64,000 bases of DNA, from contig NSGV01000003.1 in NCBI GenBank assembly GCA_002300355.1, forward strand, positions 1-64,000, given 5' to 3'. Position 1 is the first letter of the stretch, and the number at the start of each line of letters is the position of its first letter. A program made the translations under genes and the position numbers. This document shows, one piece after another, positions 56,501 through 64,000 of this stretch. Under the pieces are notes generated by a model. It did no database searches, was not told where the DNA came from, and saw only the letters and a program-made list of their open reading frames with translations. Source of the DNA: Streptomyces sp. TLI_235. Lineage in GTDB: Bacteria; Actinomycetota; Actinomycetes; Streptomycetales; Streptomycetaceae.

Positions 56501-59500
56501 CCGTCCGGGCCAGCTGTTGCGCGCTCGAGCGTGTAGAAGGCCCATAGGCGTTCCGTCGTCCAGCCTGGTCCGGGTGCGGCTTGCCGCGCCCAGGCAAGCA
56601 GTTCGGGCAGTTCCAGCAGCTCGGCCCGGTCGAACCCGGTCTCCGAGGCGATCCGCACGGACTCCGCGGCCACCGCCAGAGCGCCGCGGGTTTCAGTCGC
56701 ACCCGGAAACAGCGGGCCACTGCGCGGCAACCGGGCAGCAAGGAATTCCGCGCTTCCAGCCCTACGCCCGTTCGCCCCAGCCTCCAGCAGGCCCAGCCGG
56801 TACCTGCTGCTCATCTCGTGAAGCACATCGATGGCCCTCAGCCGGGACAGCGCGATCCCGGTCTCCTGTGCCGGAGTGCTGCTCGCCTCCCACGGGATCC
56901 GGAACAGCGCACCGTTGATGAAAGCGAGGTCGTAGAGGCGGTGGGCGGTGGCTGCGCGCCGCACCTGCTCCTCCGCGGGCACCCAGGGGAGTGCGAAGGC
57001 CGCGTAGTCCCTGACAGCGGCGGGGGTTAGTCGGTCGGTGCTTCCCTCCCGGGCGCGGGCCGCCTCGGCGAGCCTGGCCATACCTGTCAGGTCGGTGCGC
57101 CGGATCTCTGCCGCTTCGACGCCTAGCAGGTCGGTAAGCACCTGCCGCACCGAGGCGGGGACCACCGAGGTGTCGGGGGTGTGCAGTTCCAGCACGGTCA
57201 GCAGGTCCACCCCGACGGCCCGCCAGTTCCACTTGCCCCGTCGGCCGGTCAACCGCGAGGTGCCTGCCAGGGCGGGAAGTTCGGCGAGCAGGCCTTTCAC
57301 TGCCCGCTTGAGCTCGGGACCGCCCAGGCTGTGTTCCTGATGGGTGTCGCGCAGGTGGGAGGAGAGCAGCCCGAGGTTGTCCCACGTCTCGGGACTGGTG
57401 CGGAACAGCCCGAGGCTAAGGCCAAGAATGGCACGTCCCTGGAGGTCCGCCTCGTGGGCGATCTGCCATATCTCGTCGAGATCGACAGTCGGCAGGTTGT
57501 CGGGCCACGGCTCGACCGTGAGCTGCCCCCAACGGTAGCGGTCGCCGTGGGGCCGGCCCAGCTGGTCCAGCCACTCGGAGACGGAGGGGCTGTTGTTCGT
57601 TTCGGCACCCCAGCGCGCGATGCTGCGGGCGGCAGCGAAGTCCGCCATCTCCTGGACGGTGGGAGGCAGACCGAACGGGCGGCCGAGGCGTTCGCGAACC
57701 AGGTTCTCGAGGTTCAGAAAATCGGTGAACCTGGTGCGGGAGTACCCGATGTCCGGATCCGCCGCCCGGGCCCGCAGGTAGGCGTCGACGAGCGTGGAAA
57801 CCCTGGGATGCCCGAAGATGTCGAGGGTCGCAGCCTCGACCCGCGCAATGTCCACTCCGTCGGCCCGCCGCAGGATCGGGCCGTCCGCTCGAAGGGCGGG
57901 CCTTTGATGAGGGAAGTTAGCCCACCCCGCCAGGGACTTGTGGTTGGCCACCAGCCAGGCAATCCGATCAGTGACCAGCAGCTGGTCGACGGTAGGCCGG
58001 CCGAATCCGAGCCTCCCGGCAAGGTCCACGGTGGCGACCACGGAACCGAGGTCGGCCGTCTCCCCCGACCAGGCCGCGGCGGGATTGTCGGCCGCGATCT
58101 GCCGGGACAGCCCGCGCAGGTGGTCGAGAACCGACTGCGGGTCCTCCAGGCGTCTGCCCGCCTCGCCGGCCAAGTCGATGCCCTGCTGGAGGGCGTGCAG
58201 GCCGGCGGTGTCGGCGACGTTGTCCCCGCCGGGAACCAGCTGGCTGTACACGCGGTGCAGCAGCATCGCCTCCCGGACCTGTCCGGGAGCCGGGTCGTGG
58301 CCGGTCAGATGGGCGCTGTAGGCACGGAGTTGTTCGATGGTCATCGGATATGTGCCGCCTGCGTGGAACCGGGCGGCTTCGACCGTCGCGGCGAAGGCGG
58401 ACAGGTTCGGTACGGGCTCGTGGGCTGGAAGGTCCAGGACACGGCCGACCAGGGCGCGCAGTGTCTCGGAGGTGACCGGTTCGGCCTTGTCGTGCAGTTC
58501 CAGCAGGGCCGGCAGGTGCTCGGGGTCGATGCCCTCGGGCAAGTCGGCCGGCGCCCGTCGGTGTGCGGGATCGTGGGGTGCGAGATCCGAGGTAACAGCC
58601 TCGTGGTTGTCCGGCACAGGGTGCGGGGTCTCTGCTGTGTGCTCCCCCGCCGGGTGGCCGAAGCGTTCCTGGAACTCGTCTGGCAGGTAGTCACGCCAGG
58701 TGGGGCCGTCCCCGTGGTACGGGGAGGCGGAGGGATCGTGGCCGACAGGCTGCCAGTCTCCGTCGGACGTCGGGGTCCAGGCACCCTCGGCGACACGCAG
58801 GTGCACCCCGTGGCTGCCGGCGAGGCGGCGCAGCTCGTTCTCGACACGACCGACCAGGGCGCCATGGTTGTCCGTGAGCAGGCGCTCGGCCCGGGGATGG
58901 GACAGGACCAGGCGGACCGTACCGGTCCCGTCGGCGAGCGCCCCGACCAGGCGATCCAGGGTGCGGGAGAAGGCGGGTCCGGTGGGGTCGGTTCGGACGA
59001 GTCCGACGGGGCCGTCGACGCTGGGGCGCGGCGACTCACTCGGCCGGACCGTTGCGGGGCGGTAGTCCGGGGCGGCAGGGACAACATGCTGCTCCGGGAT
59101 GTCCTCCAGGACGACACCGGCCGCGATGCGGCGCAGCTGTTCACCGAACGGCACGGTGGGCCAGCTGCGGACGGCCCGGTCCGCAGCGTCGGACCAGGCC
59201 GGCGGCGGGAAGAGTGCACCCTCCAGGCGGGGCGGCACGCTTTCGGCCAGGCGCATCCACTGGCCGTTCTCGACCTGGTGCGCGCCACCCTCCAGGAGGG
59301 TGATCCGCCCGGTGGGTGCGAGGAGTTCGACCTGATGGCGGTCGGCCAGGGACTGCAGGAAGTCGGCGCCCTCGCCGTGAGCGGCCCGGTCCCACGCCAG
59401 GCGCACCGATCGGGTGGCGGGAAGCGATGAGAGGTTCTCCACCAGGGTCTCTACCCTGGCGCGGACCTGTGGGTCGTGAGGGCTGCCGTGGACTGCGACG

Positions 59501-61824
59501 GTCAGCCGCTGCGGGTCGGGCAGCAGCTGCGCGGCGTCGAAGGTCGGCGCCGCTGTCGTGTCCGGGTGGTCCAGGACCAGACCTGCCGGCACCCGCCCGT
59601 CGACCGGCAGCATGTCCCGGTGGCGCATCATCTCGGTCACTGCCTGGTCCCAGCCCGGGGACGGGTACAGCGCCCCGACCGGCTCCACCACAAGGCGCGG
59701 GGTATGGGCGCCGGGTGCTGCCGGTTCCTGGCTCCGGCCGATCTTCAGCCAGCTGCCCTCAACCGGCTCGGTATGACCGCTCTCGGCGTCGTGCACGAGG
59801 TGGTTGCGGGCGTGTGCGTAGCCCGTCTCCGGCAGGCTCGTCGGGCCGTTGGTGGCGAGCACCTCGTCCACGCCCGGTGCCTTCGACAGCAGGTCGACGG
59901 CGTGGCGGCCACCGCCGTCGGGTGTCACCAGTCGCAGACTCTGCCGTGCCTCCGGCGGCAGTCCCGTCACCACCGTGTGCAGTGCCGAGGCGGAGTGCTT
60001 GTCGGCTGCGAGGATGGTCAACCGGGCCGGGTCGGGTGCAAGAGAGCGGGCCGCGGCCAGGGGGGTGGGCGGCAGTGCTCGGGCCGCCGGATCGGTGTGC
60101 CCGGCTGCGGGACTGTCCGCGGCGACGTGTTCGGGGATCTGGTGGAGCAGGATGCCGCCGGGTATGCGCGAGGGGTGGATGCCCAGGGGACGCAGGCTGT
60201 CCGCCAGGCCGGGGGGCAGCCCGGTGCCCGGGTCGGCGATGGCGAGCAGTGCCCGTTCCCATCGCGGGGGGTCCAGGGACGCGCCGCCGGGTGCGGCTCG
60301 CAGGTGAGTGTCGGTGGTGGGCGGGGCGTAGGGGTGCCACTGCCCGCGCTCACTGCCGCCGTCCGGTACGTACAGCATCCCCTCGGGGCCCGCCAAGACC
60401 CGTCCATTGGGCACGTCGACGGATATGCCCTCCCGCGCCACGAACTCTTGCAGTGCCGGAACCTCTGCCTGCCGCAGCGGCAGCGCCAGGGCCAGTCGTG
60501 TCGGGGCATCCGGCCTGTGCCGCACTTCCTCCCAAGCGGCGACCAGTGTCTTCAGACCGTCTCCCGAAGGCGTGTCAGGGGTTCCGACCAGCAGGCGCGG
60601 CCGCGCGTCGGCCGGCCTGCTGCGCACCGCCTGCGCGAACGCCGACTCCCCCGCGCCCTCGCCGCCCCATTCGGCGGGCCGCACCCACCAGTCGCCACCC
60701 TTGGTGACTTCCACCCGCTCCCCGTTCGACAGGGTGAACCCGCCGGCGTCCGGCTCCGACCCGAACGGCTGAAAGCGCTCTGCTCCCGTCTCCTTCCCCA
60801 GATGGGGCAGCGCCTCCAACGCCCGTGTCGGGCCGTGGCTGCCCGCCGACCCGTGCGGACCCGCCGGGGTGTGCGGCCGGACCGTGTGGGGCCCCACCGG
60901 ACCGTGCATCAACGTGGCGCCGGCACCGGCGACGGCTTCTTGGGCGCTCCAGTTCGATTCTCCTTGGGCGGAGCTGACCATGCCATTCGTGATCAGGTTG
61001 GTGCCCACCATCTGCCCGTAGCGGTCGGCCTGGCCGGCCGCCCTCCGGAGAACCGACGGGGTCGAGAGAACAGCGAGTTCCACGTCGCCGAGGGCCCGCT
61101 TGCCGACGGTCCTGGCCAGGTCTGCGGCGGCCTGCCTGCCGACGCCCACGCCGAGGCCCACGACACCGGCGGCGGCGCCGACACCCGCCGCCGCCAGCGT
61201 GTTGACGACGTCGATGTGTTCCTGGTGGCCACGGAAGACCTCGATCTCCTGGGCCACCAGGTCGGCGGCCGCCATGAACCCGGCGCCGCCGACGGCGGCC
61301 TTCACCAGAGTGGGGACCGCTGCACGCACGCCCTGGCCGAGCAGGCTGAGGGCTTCCAGCAGAGCCTGTCGGCTCAGGAGGAGCATGCGCTCTGCCGCTG
61401 CTTTGATCGAGGCCAGCAGACTCAGCGACGTTACCCCGGTCAGCCACGCCGTGCCCACGGCCCACACGATCGAGCTTGCCAGCCAGAACCCGATCTCCAA
61501 GTCCTGAATCTTGGCCTTCTCGGTCTGTGTGCCCGCCTCGTCGACGGCCTGCGCCATCTCCAGCGCCGAGTCCCGCAACCGGTTCAGTCCGCTGTCGCCC
61601 AGGACCCGTCCCACCCCCCGGTCGTGCTCCGCCCGCGCATCGCCGCGCCAGCCGGGCACGTGCGGGGACAGCGCGGCCAGCGTGTTCTGCAGTGCGGCCG
61701 CGTCCCGTGCCAGCCCCCGGTAGGTGCCTGCCAGCGCCCACAACCGGTCCTCGTCGCCCGACGGCCAGACGCCGACCAGGAACTTCGAGACACTGCGCAG
61801 TTCAGGAGGGATGGAGAGGGTCAT
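53503..61824 (-). CDS. Polymorphic T7SS toxin with putative C-terminal ADP-ribosyltransferase
   Basis: This protein has 2,773 residues. Residues 1-70 hold the WXG100-like helices with WRG at 59-61. Hydrophobic segments follow (~105-240). Residues ~300-1,040 are the alpha/beta modules shared with the giant neighbour and end in a PTWRDYLP boundary. Residues ~1,080-2,530 are long alpha-helical repeats. LGIQRRTGLPGGS (~2,533-2,545) precedes the toxin domain. That domain shows the R-S-E pattern of ADP-ribosyltransferases: TLYRAAAAEPENVFEYGF (Arg 2,589), MYVSTTRRREF (Ser 2,640), HEDEVAFPGG (Glu 2,683 x Glu 2,685). This resembles the pertussis/cholera-toxin class, whose ExE enzymes usually modify arginine. 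I find no Cys. There is no small immunity gene between it and the next gene. Export by ESX is inferred. The target is unknown. Confidence 0.82.
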   Translation of the reverse strand: MTLSIPPELRSVSKFLVGVWPSGDEDRLWALAGTYRGLARDAAALQNTLAALSPHVPGWRGDARAEHDRGVGRVLGDSGLNRLRDSALEMAQAVDEAGTQTEKAKIQDLEIGFWLASSIVWAVGTAWLTGVTSLSLLASIKAAAERMLLLSRQALLEALSLLGQGVRAAVPTLVKAAVGGAGFMAAADLVAQEIEVFRGHQEHIDVVNTLAAAGVGAAAGVVGLGVGVGRQAAADLARTVGKRALGDVELAVLSTPSVLRRAAGQADRYGQMVGTNLITNGMVSSAQGESNWSAQEAVAGAGATLMHGPVGPHTVRPHTPAGPHGSAGSHGPTRALEALPHLGKETGAERFQPFGSEPDAGGFTLSNGERVEVTKGGDWWVRPAEWGGEGAGESAFAQAVRSRPADARPRLLVGTPDTPSGDGLKTLVAAWEEVRHRPDAPTRLALALPLRQAEVPALQEFVAREGISVDVPNGRVLAGPEGMLYVPDGGSERGQWHPYAPPTTDTHLRAAPGGASLDPPRWERALLAIADPGTGLPPGLADSLRPLGIHPSRIPGGILLHQIPEHVAADSPAAGHTDPAARALPPTPLAAARSLAPDPARLTILAADKHSASALHTVVTGLPPEARQSLRLVTPDGGGRHAVDLLSKAPGVDEVLATNGPTSLPETGYAHARNHLVHDAESGHTEPVEGSWLKIGRSQEPAAPGAHTPRLVVEPVGALYPSPGWDQAVTEMMRHRDMLPVDGRVPAGLVLDHPDTTAAPTFDAAQLLPDPQRLTVAVHGSPHDPQVRARVETLVENLSSLPATRSVRLAWDRAAHGEGADFLQSLADRHQVELLAPTGRITLLEGGAHQVENGQWMRLAESVPPRLEGALFPPPAWSDAADRAVRSWPTVPFGEQLRRIAAGVVLEDIPEQHVVPAAPDYRPATVRPSESPRPSVDGPVGLVRTDPTGPAFSRTLDRLVGALADGTGTVRLVLSHPRAERLLTDNHGALVGRVENELRRLAGSHGVHLRVAEGAWTPTSDGDWQPVGHDPSASPYHGDGPTWRDYLPDEFQERFGHPAGEHTAETPHPVPDNHEAVTSDLAPHDPAHRRAPADLPEGIDPEHLPALLELHDKAEPVTSETLRALVGRVLDLPAHEPVPNLSAFAATVEAARFHAGGTYPMTIEQLRAYSAHLTGHDPAPGQVREAMLLHRVYSQLVPGGDNVADTAGLHALQQGIDLAGEAGRRLEDPQSVLDHLRGLSRQIAADNPAAAWSGETADLGSVVATVDLAGRLGFGRPTVDQLLVTDRIAWLVANHKSLAGWANFPHQRPALRADGPILRRADGVDIARVEAATLDIFGHPRVSTLVDAYLRARAADPDIGYSRTRFTDFLNLENLVRERLGRPFGLPPTVQEMADFAAARSIARWGAETNNSPSVSEWLDQLGRPHGDRYRWGQLTVEPWPDNLPTVDLDEIWQIAHEADLQGRAILGLSLGLFRTSPETWDNLGLLSSHLRDTHQEHSLGGPELKRAVKGLLAELPALAGTSRLTGRRGKWNWRAVGVDLLTVLELHTPDTSVVPASVRQVLTDLLGVEAAEIRRTDLTGMARLAEAARAREGSTDRLTPAAVRDYAAFALPWVPAEEQVRRAATAHRLYDLAFINGALFRIPWEASSTPAQETGIALSRLRAIDVLHEMSSRYRLGLLEAGANGRRAGSAEFLAARLPRSGPLFPGATETRGALAVAAESVRIASETGFDRAELLELPELLAWARQAAPGPGWTTERLWAFYTLERATAGPDGEGAAAYAARILDLPDRGQALTRLLDAMERHTPDTLLRAARAAEDMVRQERRSAGLDPQEPVQAAELTAVAHEIRAGRGGQDTAAGAPQEWVEGLLDTLVLADGLGASGRGIAEIREVDRFARLIRPTVDGSLMPDQPLTPDRLVRVQGSDPVSARDLFDAYRKLQAYDAEAQPAVGRLLALHAFEDVLTEIPGHLEGFQTLASGTIAPPDSDRAAMAAWLDAVQILPPAERPTVLLDLALGGLADEVRAGLGHETATLTDIRAHAGTILDRPPAPGIVRDLIEARELYREVHGDPRASSANKAVGRLRDLAHLAGLARAEGIPTSEGRITAEGLAELGRRLNTVTSDETGAVGAARDLLDTLHLAGRLGRFHPDAATLGAVAETARLVGESIGGVRPPRPAEIDLEDVARLGEQVVGHHRTIGGLLDTVALARHLNPAGTDLATVRAAAALLAIAPEHLVDAAVDTSTVTRQRLHDLAQEILGRPDPRDLLDVYQELRQAAPGIAVTRERLADFHRLTETADDMVGRWGRRSPVEWQVLAATLPDLPATHRLPEPGLTDTGEPAVSALLGAMAAHLPGHRALFLRTVGQPPIAEVRAHLDTLPGHRRSDLLELTAPLIHTPAIPDDAHLEPAARARALRHNLHLRIASALEQHGHQVALDLADRLTGNPSRHGAEDTAEVQWQREMARPLRDRMTEAEFRVLLSQASALVQHDLVVGHEETAVQRRLTHWQQLLHVAEALYGSGDGSDRAAAHGIATDLGIQRRTGLPGGSWHGATSWTYNGDDPAEAAAASNTDVSRVEPRPRWRTDNRTLYRAAAAEPENVFEYGFQPDKADNQHTFEDGSSSNVSLNDYVSYGHGRTSMYVSTTRRREFAEQFDGEGRRHVYAIDAPGGVDVNATLGGWHAYRHEDEVAFPGGVHRRHVVGAWEAPGRESSEYRANPNYEERQRRDTPPPDESEEEEVDPYGAWNNYQQHGGGSDTESVKSESSSIGGGGFYTWS

Positions 61825-61857
61825 GGCTGGGCCGGATCCGTCCTGTGCAGGCCCCGG

Positions 61858-62388
61858 CTAGGCCTGCTGAGCCGGGGGTTGATCGATCCTCGGCGAGAGG
61901 TCGCCGACGTCAGTCCCGACCCGCGGCGAGAGCTGGCTGGCCGCGTCCACCCCGACCCGCGGCGCCAGCTCACCCGCCGGATCCGCCCCGACCCGCGGCG
62001 TCAACTGACCCACCGCACCCACCCTGGCCTCGGTGGGCGTGCCTTGTCCGGAGTCTGTGCGGACCTCGCGGGCCAGCTCTCCGACGGCCTGCTGTGCGTT
62101 GTCAGCAGCCTGCTTGTAGAGGCTCGACGCCCTGGTGGTTGCAACGTGAACCTGTTCGAGCATGGCGCCGGCGGTCTGGAGCGAGTTGAGGAGGTCCTGG
62201 TGGGCGGGGGCGTACCACTCGCGGAACGACTCGGCATACGAGTCCCCTTCGCCCCAGGGCTCGCCGAGTGCCGCCAGCGACTTGTTGAACCGCTCGTACA
62301 GGACCCGGGCGTCCGTCACGTGGTCCTCAAGGTTCTTCGCGTGCCGGTCGAGGGCGCCCGTGTCGACAGACATGTAGTCAGAGCTCAT
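61858..62388 (-). CDS. WXG100-like secretion partner with PRVG repeats
   Basis: This 176-residue protein starts at an ATG preceded by AGGAAGGA. Residues 1-100 form a helical hairpin of the WXG100 type (NLEDHVTDARVLYERFNKSL, then EPWGEG as the WxG turn, then YAESFREWYAPAHQDLLNSL). The C-terminal ~60 residues are tandem 12-residue repeats of the form L(T/A/S)PRVGxDxxxx, four copies, the last partial. WXG100 proteins are substrates of, or partners for, type VII secretion and often pair with larger LXG/WXG100-like effectors. It lies 33 bp upstream of the 2,773-residue toxin gene, where small WXG100 partners usually lie. The PRVG repeat tail is unusual. Confidence 0.75.
   Translation of the reverse strand: MSSDYMSVDTGALDRHAKNLEDHVTDARVLYERFNKSLAALGEPWGEGDSYAESFREWYAPAHQDLLNSLQTAGAMLEQVHVATTRASSLYKQAADNAQQAVGELAREVRTDSGQGTPTEARVGAVGQLTPRVGADPAGELAPRVGVDAASQLSPRVGTDVGDLSPRIDQPPAQQA
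61893..62013 (-). repeat. 36-bp tandem repeats encoding PRVG units
   Basis: Three to four imperfect ~36-bp units contain CCCGACCCGCGGCG. They encode the 12-residue PRVG repeats at the C-terminus of the WXG100-like protein. Confidence 0.7.
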
Positions 62389-62447
62389 GGAGTTCCTTCC
62401 TGTGGTGCATCGCGTGGGTCAACGAAAAGTGCCGGGAGGGTGGGCCC

Positions 62448-62879
62448 CTAGTCCTCCTCGTCGTCCGGCGCAGCGGTTCCGCGCCGCCCCCAGCCGGCTG
62501 CCGGGTCGAACACGTGGTTCTTCGTCAGTTCGGCGGGGTCGATCCGGCCTGCCATGATGTCGTCGATGTCGAGGCCTGCCGGGGCGAGCGGTGCGGCCAG
62601 CGCCTTGGCCTGGTCGAGCACCTGCCTGCGAGCACGCTGGAGGGTGTCCAGCACGATGTGTTCGAGTTCCGAGGGTGCCATCGAGCGGTAACCGTCCGAG
62701 TGGAACTTCAGGGCCGTCACCTCGCCCTGGGCGCCGACGGTCACGGTCAGCAGGTGCTGGGCCGAGGTCACGGAGACGGACAGCTGCTGCATCTTCTGAT
62801 GCATCGCGGAGAACTCGGCCATCCGACTCTCGACCCGCTGGCGGATCTCGTCGAGGTCCAGGGTGGGGAAATCATCCAT
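62448..62879 (-). CDS. YbaB/EbfC-family protein (EspL-like)
   Basis: This 143-residue protein resembles YbaB/EbfC in the core: an N-terminal helix (DEIRQRVESRMAEFSAMHQK), beta strands SVSVTSAQHLLTVTVGAQGE and VTALKFHSDGYRSM, then a long C-terminal helix (LEHIVLDTLQRARRQVLDQA). YbaB proteins bind DNA, but in mycobacterial ESX-1 loci the YbaB-like EspL stabilises secreted Esp proteins. Given its place between ESX-associated genes, the EspL-like role is the better guess. The acidic tail (PDDEED) is an extension. It is 25 bp downstream of the Gly/Pro-rich gene and 59 bp upstream of the WXG100-like gene. Confidence 0.75.
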   Translation of the reverse strand: MDDFPTLDLDEIRQRVESRMAEFSAMHQKMQQLSVSVTSAQHLLTVTVGAQGEVTALKFHSDGYRSMAPSELEHIVLDTLQRARRQVLDQAKALAAPLAPAGLDIDDIMAGRIDPAELTKNHVFDPAAGWGRRGTAAPDDEED

Positions 62880-62904
62880 GAGGGTGCTCTTTCTGCTGCT
62901 GTGG

Positions 62905-64000
62905 TCATCGCTGGGTGGGGCGTCCTATGACGCCGTCGGTTGCGTCCTGTTCGGCGGCCCCCCACACGTCCTCGTCCTCCAGGAGCCAGGTGGTGCGTTC
63001 CCGTTCCCCTCCACCGGGTCGCTGTCCTTGCCCCATTCCGCCCATCGGCGGCATGTAGGGCATGCCACCGTAGGTGCCGGCTGCGCCCGGTGCCCCGGGT
63101 GCGCCCGCGAGGCGGCCGGCCGCCCCCAGGGCGCCAGCCTCGGCGGCGGCGGTTCGGGCGGCCAGTGTGCCGGCGCCTGCCTCCGCCGCTGCGGTCCGGG
63201 CGCCGATGGCCCCCGCACCGCCGCCCTGGAACTTCGGCGAGGAGGGCAGTCCGGGCTCGCCCAGAGCCCCGACTCGGGCCTCCTGGCGTGCCGCCGCGGT
63301 CAGCGCCGAGACCTTCGGGTCCTTGGCCAGTAGATTGGCGAACTCCTGCTGGAGCGGGTCGGTCTTCGCGGACTTGAGGAACGAGGACGGCCCGGGCACC
63401 GCCGTGTCCTCCAGAGCCGAGAATGCGGGGGGCTTGATCGAAGGCGTCTTCGGTGCTCCGGACGGCGCACCGATCCGGCCGGTCGGAAGGCCCGCCCTGT
63501 CGAGGTCCGACAGGTCCAGGCCAGGCCCCGCGGGAAATGCCGTGGCCCGCGGAGCCGACGAGGCCGTACGAGACACCGCCGTCGGCCCGAGCAACGGCAT
63601 CAACGGCATTCCGGGGGCGCCGGCATCCGACGGCCCACCGGTGGACCCTCCCGCGCCGGATCCGGCCGATCCGAACCCGCCTCCGAGGTCTCCCAGGCTC
63701 GGCGACGAGGGCACCGCACCGCTCCCCGACCTTGCGTCTCCGGCTCCACCCGCATCCGGGCCACCGACCGGAAGGGCACCTGCATCAAATCCTGGCGTAC
63801 CTGCTGGTCCCAGACCCCCACCGGCGGCGCCGAGACCCCCACTTCCGGCACCCAGGTCCCCCAGGCTCGGAGGCGGGGGCACCGAACCAGCCTCACCAGC
63901 CCCACCAGTCCCACCGCCGCCGAAATCGCCCGGGCTTGGCGGGGAAGCCACCCCGCCCTCGCTCGCCCCACCAGCTCCGCCGCCAAGGTCCCCCATGCTC
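62905..64000 (-). CDS. Gly/Pro-rich ESX-associated protein (5' end beyond the window)
   Basis: About 363 residues lie in the window. The protein has repeated SLGDLGGG units separated by Gly/Ala/Ser/Pro runs, then an Ala-rich helical part with two copies of ARTAAAEAGA and PKVSALTAAARQEARVG. The C-terminus is GGGERERTTWLLEDEDVWG followed by a short tail. The Met at 63996 sits inside one of the repeat units (SMGDLGGG), so the true start is to the right of the window. A C-terminus of the ERERTTWL..DEDVWG type is, as I recall, common in uncharacterised actinobacterial proteins of T7SS loci, which are often PPE/EspB-like. It is probably an exported or secretion-linked scaffold. The function is inferred from context. 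Confidence 0.65.
   Translation of the reverse strand, partial: SMGDLGGGAGGASEGGVASPPSPGDFGGGGTGGAGEAGSVPPPPSLGDLGAGSGGLGAAGGGLGPAGTPGFDAGALPVGGPDAGGAGDARSGSGAVPSSPSLGDLGGGFGSAGSGAGGSTGGPSDAGAPGMPLMPLLGPTAVSRTASSAPRATAFPAGPGLDLSDLDRAGLPTGRIGAPSGAPKTPSIKPPAFSALEDTAVPGPSSFLKSAKTDPLQQEFANLLAKDPKVSALTAAARQEARVGALGEPGLPSSPKFQGGGAGAIGARTAAAEAGAGTLAARTAAAEAGALGAAGRLAGAPGAPGAAGTYGGMPYMPPMGGMGQGQRPGGGERERTTWLLEDEDVWGAAEQDATDGVIGRPTQR

Overview
The window is high-GC actinobacterial DNA, most likely from Streptomyces or a close relative. The evidence is codon use with G/C in almost every third position, GTG starts, a WhiB-type regulator, an HATPase anti-sigma-like protein with a divergent GntR gene, Uma2-type proteins, and very large WXG100-like exported proteins. 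The mix of intact accessory genes, dead genes and two insertion sequences suggests an accessory chromosomal region rather than the core.

Left part (about 1-18,500). This is a gene graveyard with a few living genes. Broken genes include an IS transposase, a second Uma2 copy, a GntR regulator with several indels, a tyrosine integrase, a cupin, a helicase-associated-domain fragment, an alpha/beta hydrolase and a DUF5317-type membrane protein. An undecaprenyl-diphosphate synthase gene has lost its normal 3' end and runs into unrelated sequence. Intact genes are a Uma2 protein, an HATPase/small-protein pair, a small secreted peptide, a WhiB protein, and a coupled permease/TPR-like pair. Two insertion sequences are delimited to the base by their inverted repeats: an IS630-family element (12,471-13,637, dead transposase) and an ISL3-family element (16,806-18,470, intact transposase).

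Middle (18,800-26,200). A + strand gene encodes an 883-residue protein with a WXG100-like N-terminus, related to the giant proteins further right. It is followed by a histone-H1-like Lys/Ala-rich protein, a polytopic membrane protein and a secreted sedolisin (S53) protease. Strong hairpin terminators separate these units.

Right part (26,400-64,000, all on the - strand, transcribed right to left). This looks like one type VII secretion (ESX/WXG100) effector operon of more than 37 kb. Its order is: a Gly/Pro-rich ESX-associated protein (partial, enters from beyond the window), a YbaB/EbfC-type EspL-like protein, a WXG100-like small protein with PRVG repeats, a 2,773-residue polymorphic toxin ending in a putative ADP-ribosyltransferase domain, an 8,576-residue giant protein from a single 25.7-kb reading frame, and a 376-residue protein whose start overlaps the giant's stop. 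The two large proteins share about 1,000-1,250 N-terminal residues and then diverge, as in polymorphic toxin systems. I find one cysteine in the 8,576-residue protein and none in the 2,773-residue protein. The small upstream genes are plausible secretion partners or chaperones, and the last gene is the best candidate for an immunity or partner protein. No ESX core ATPase or membrane component is inside the window.
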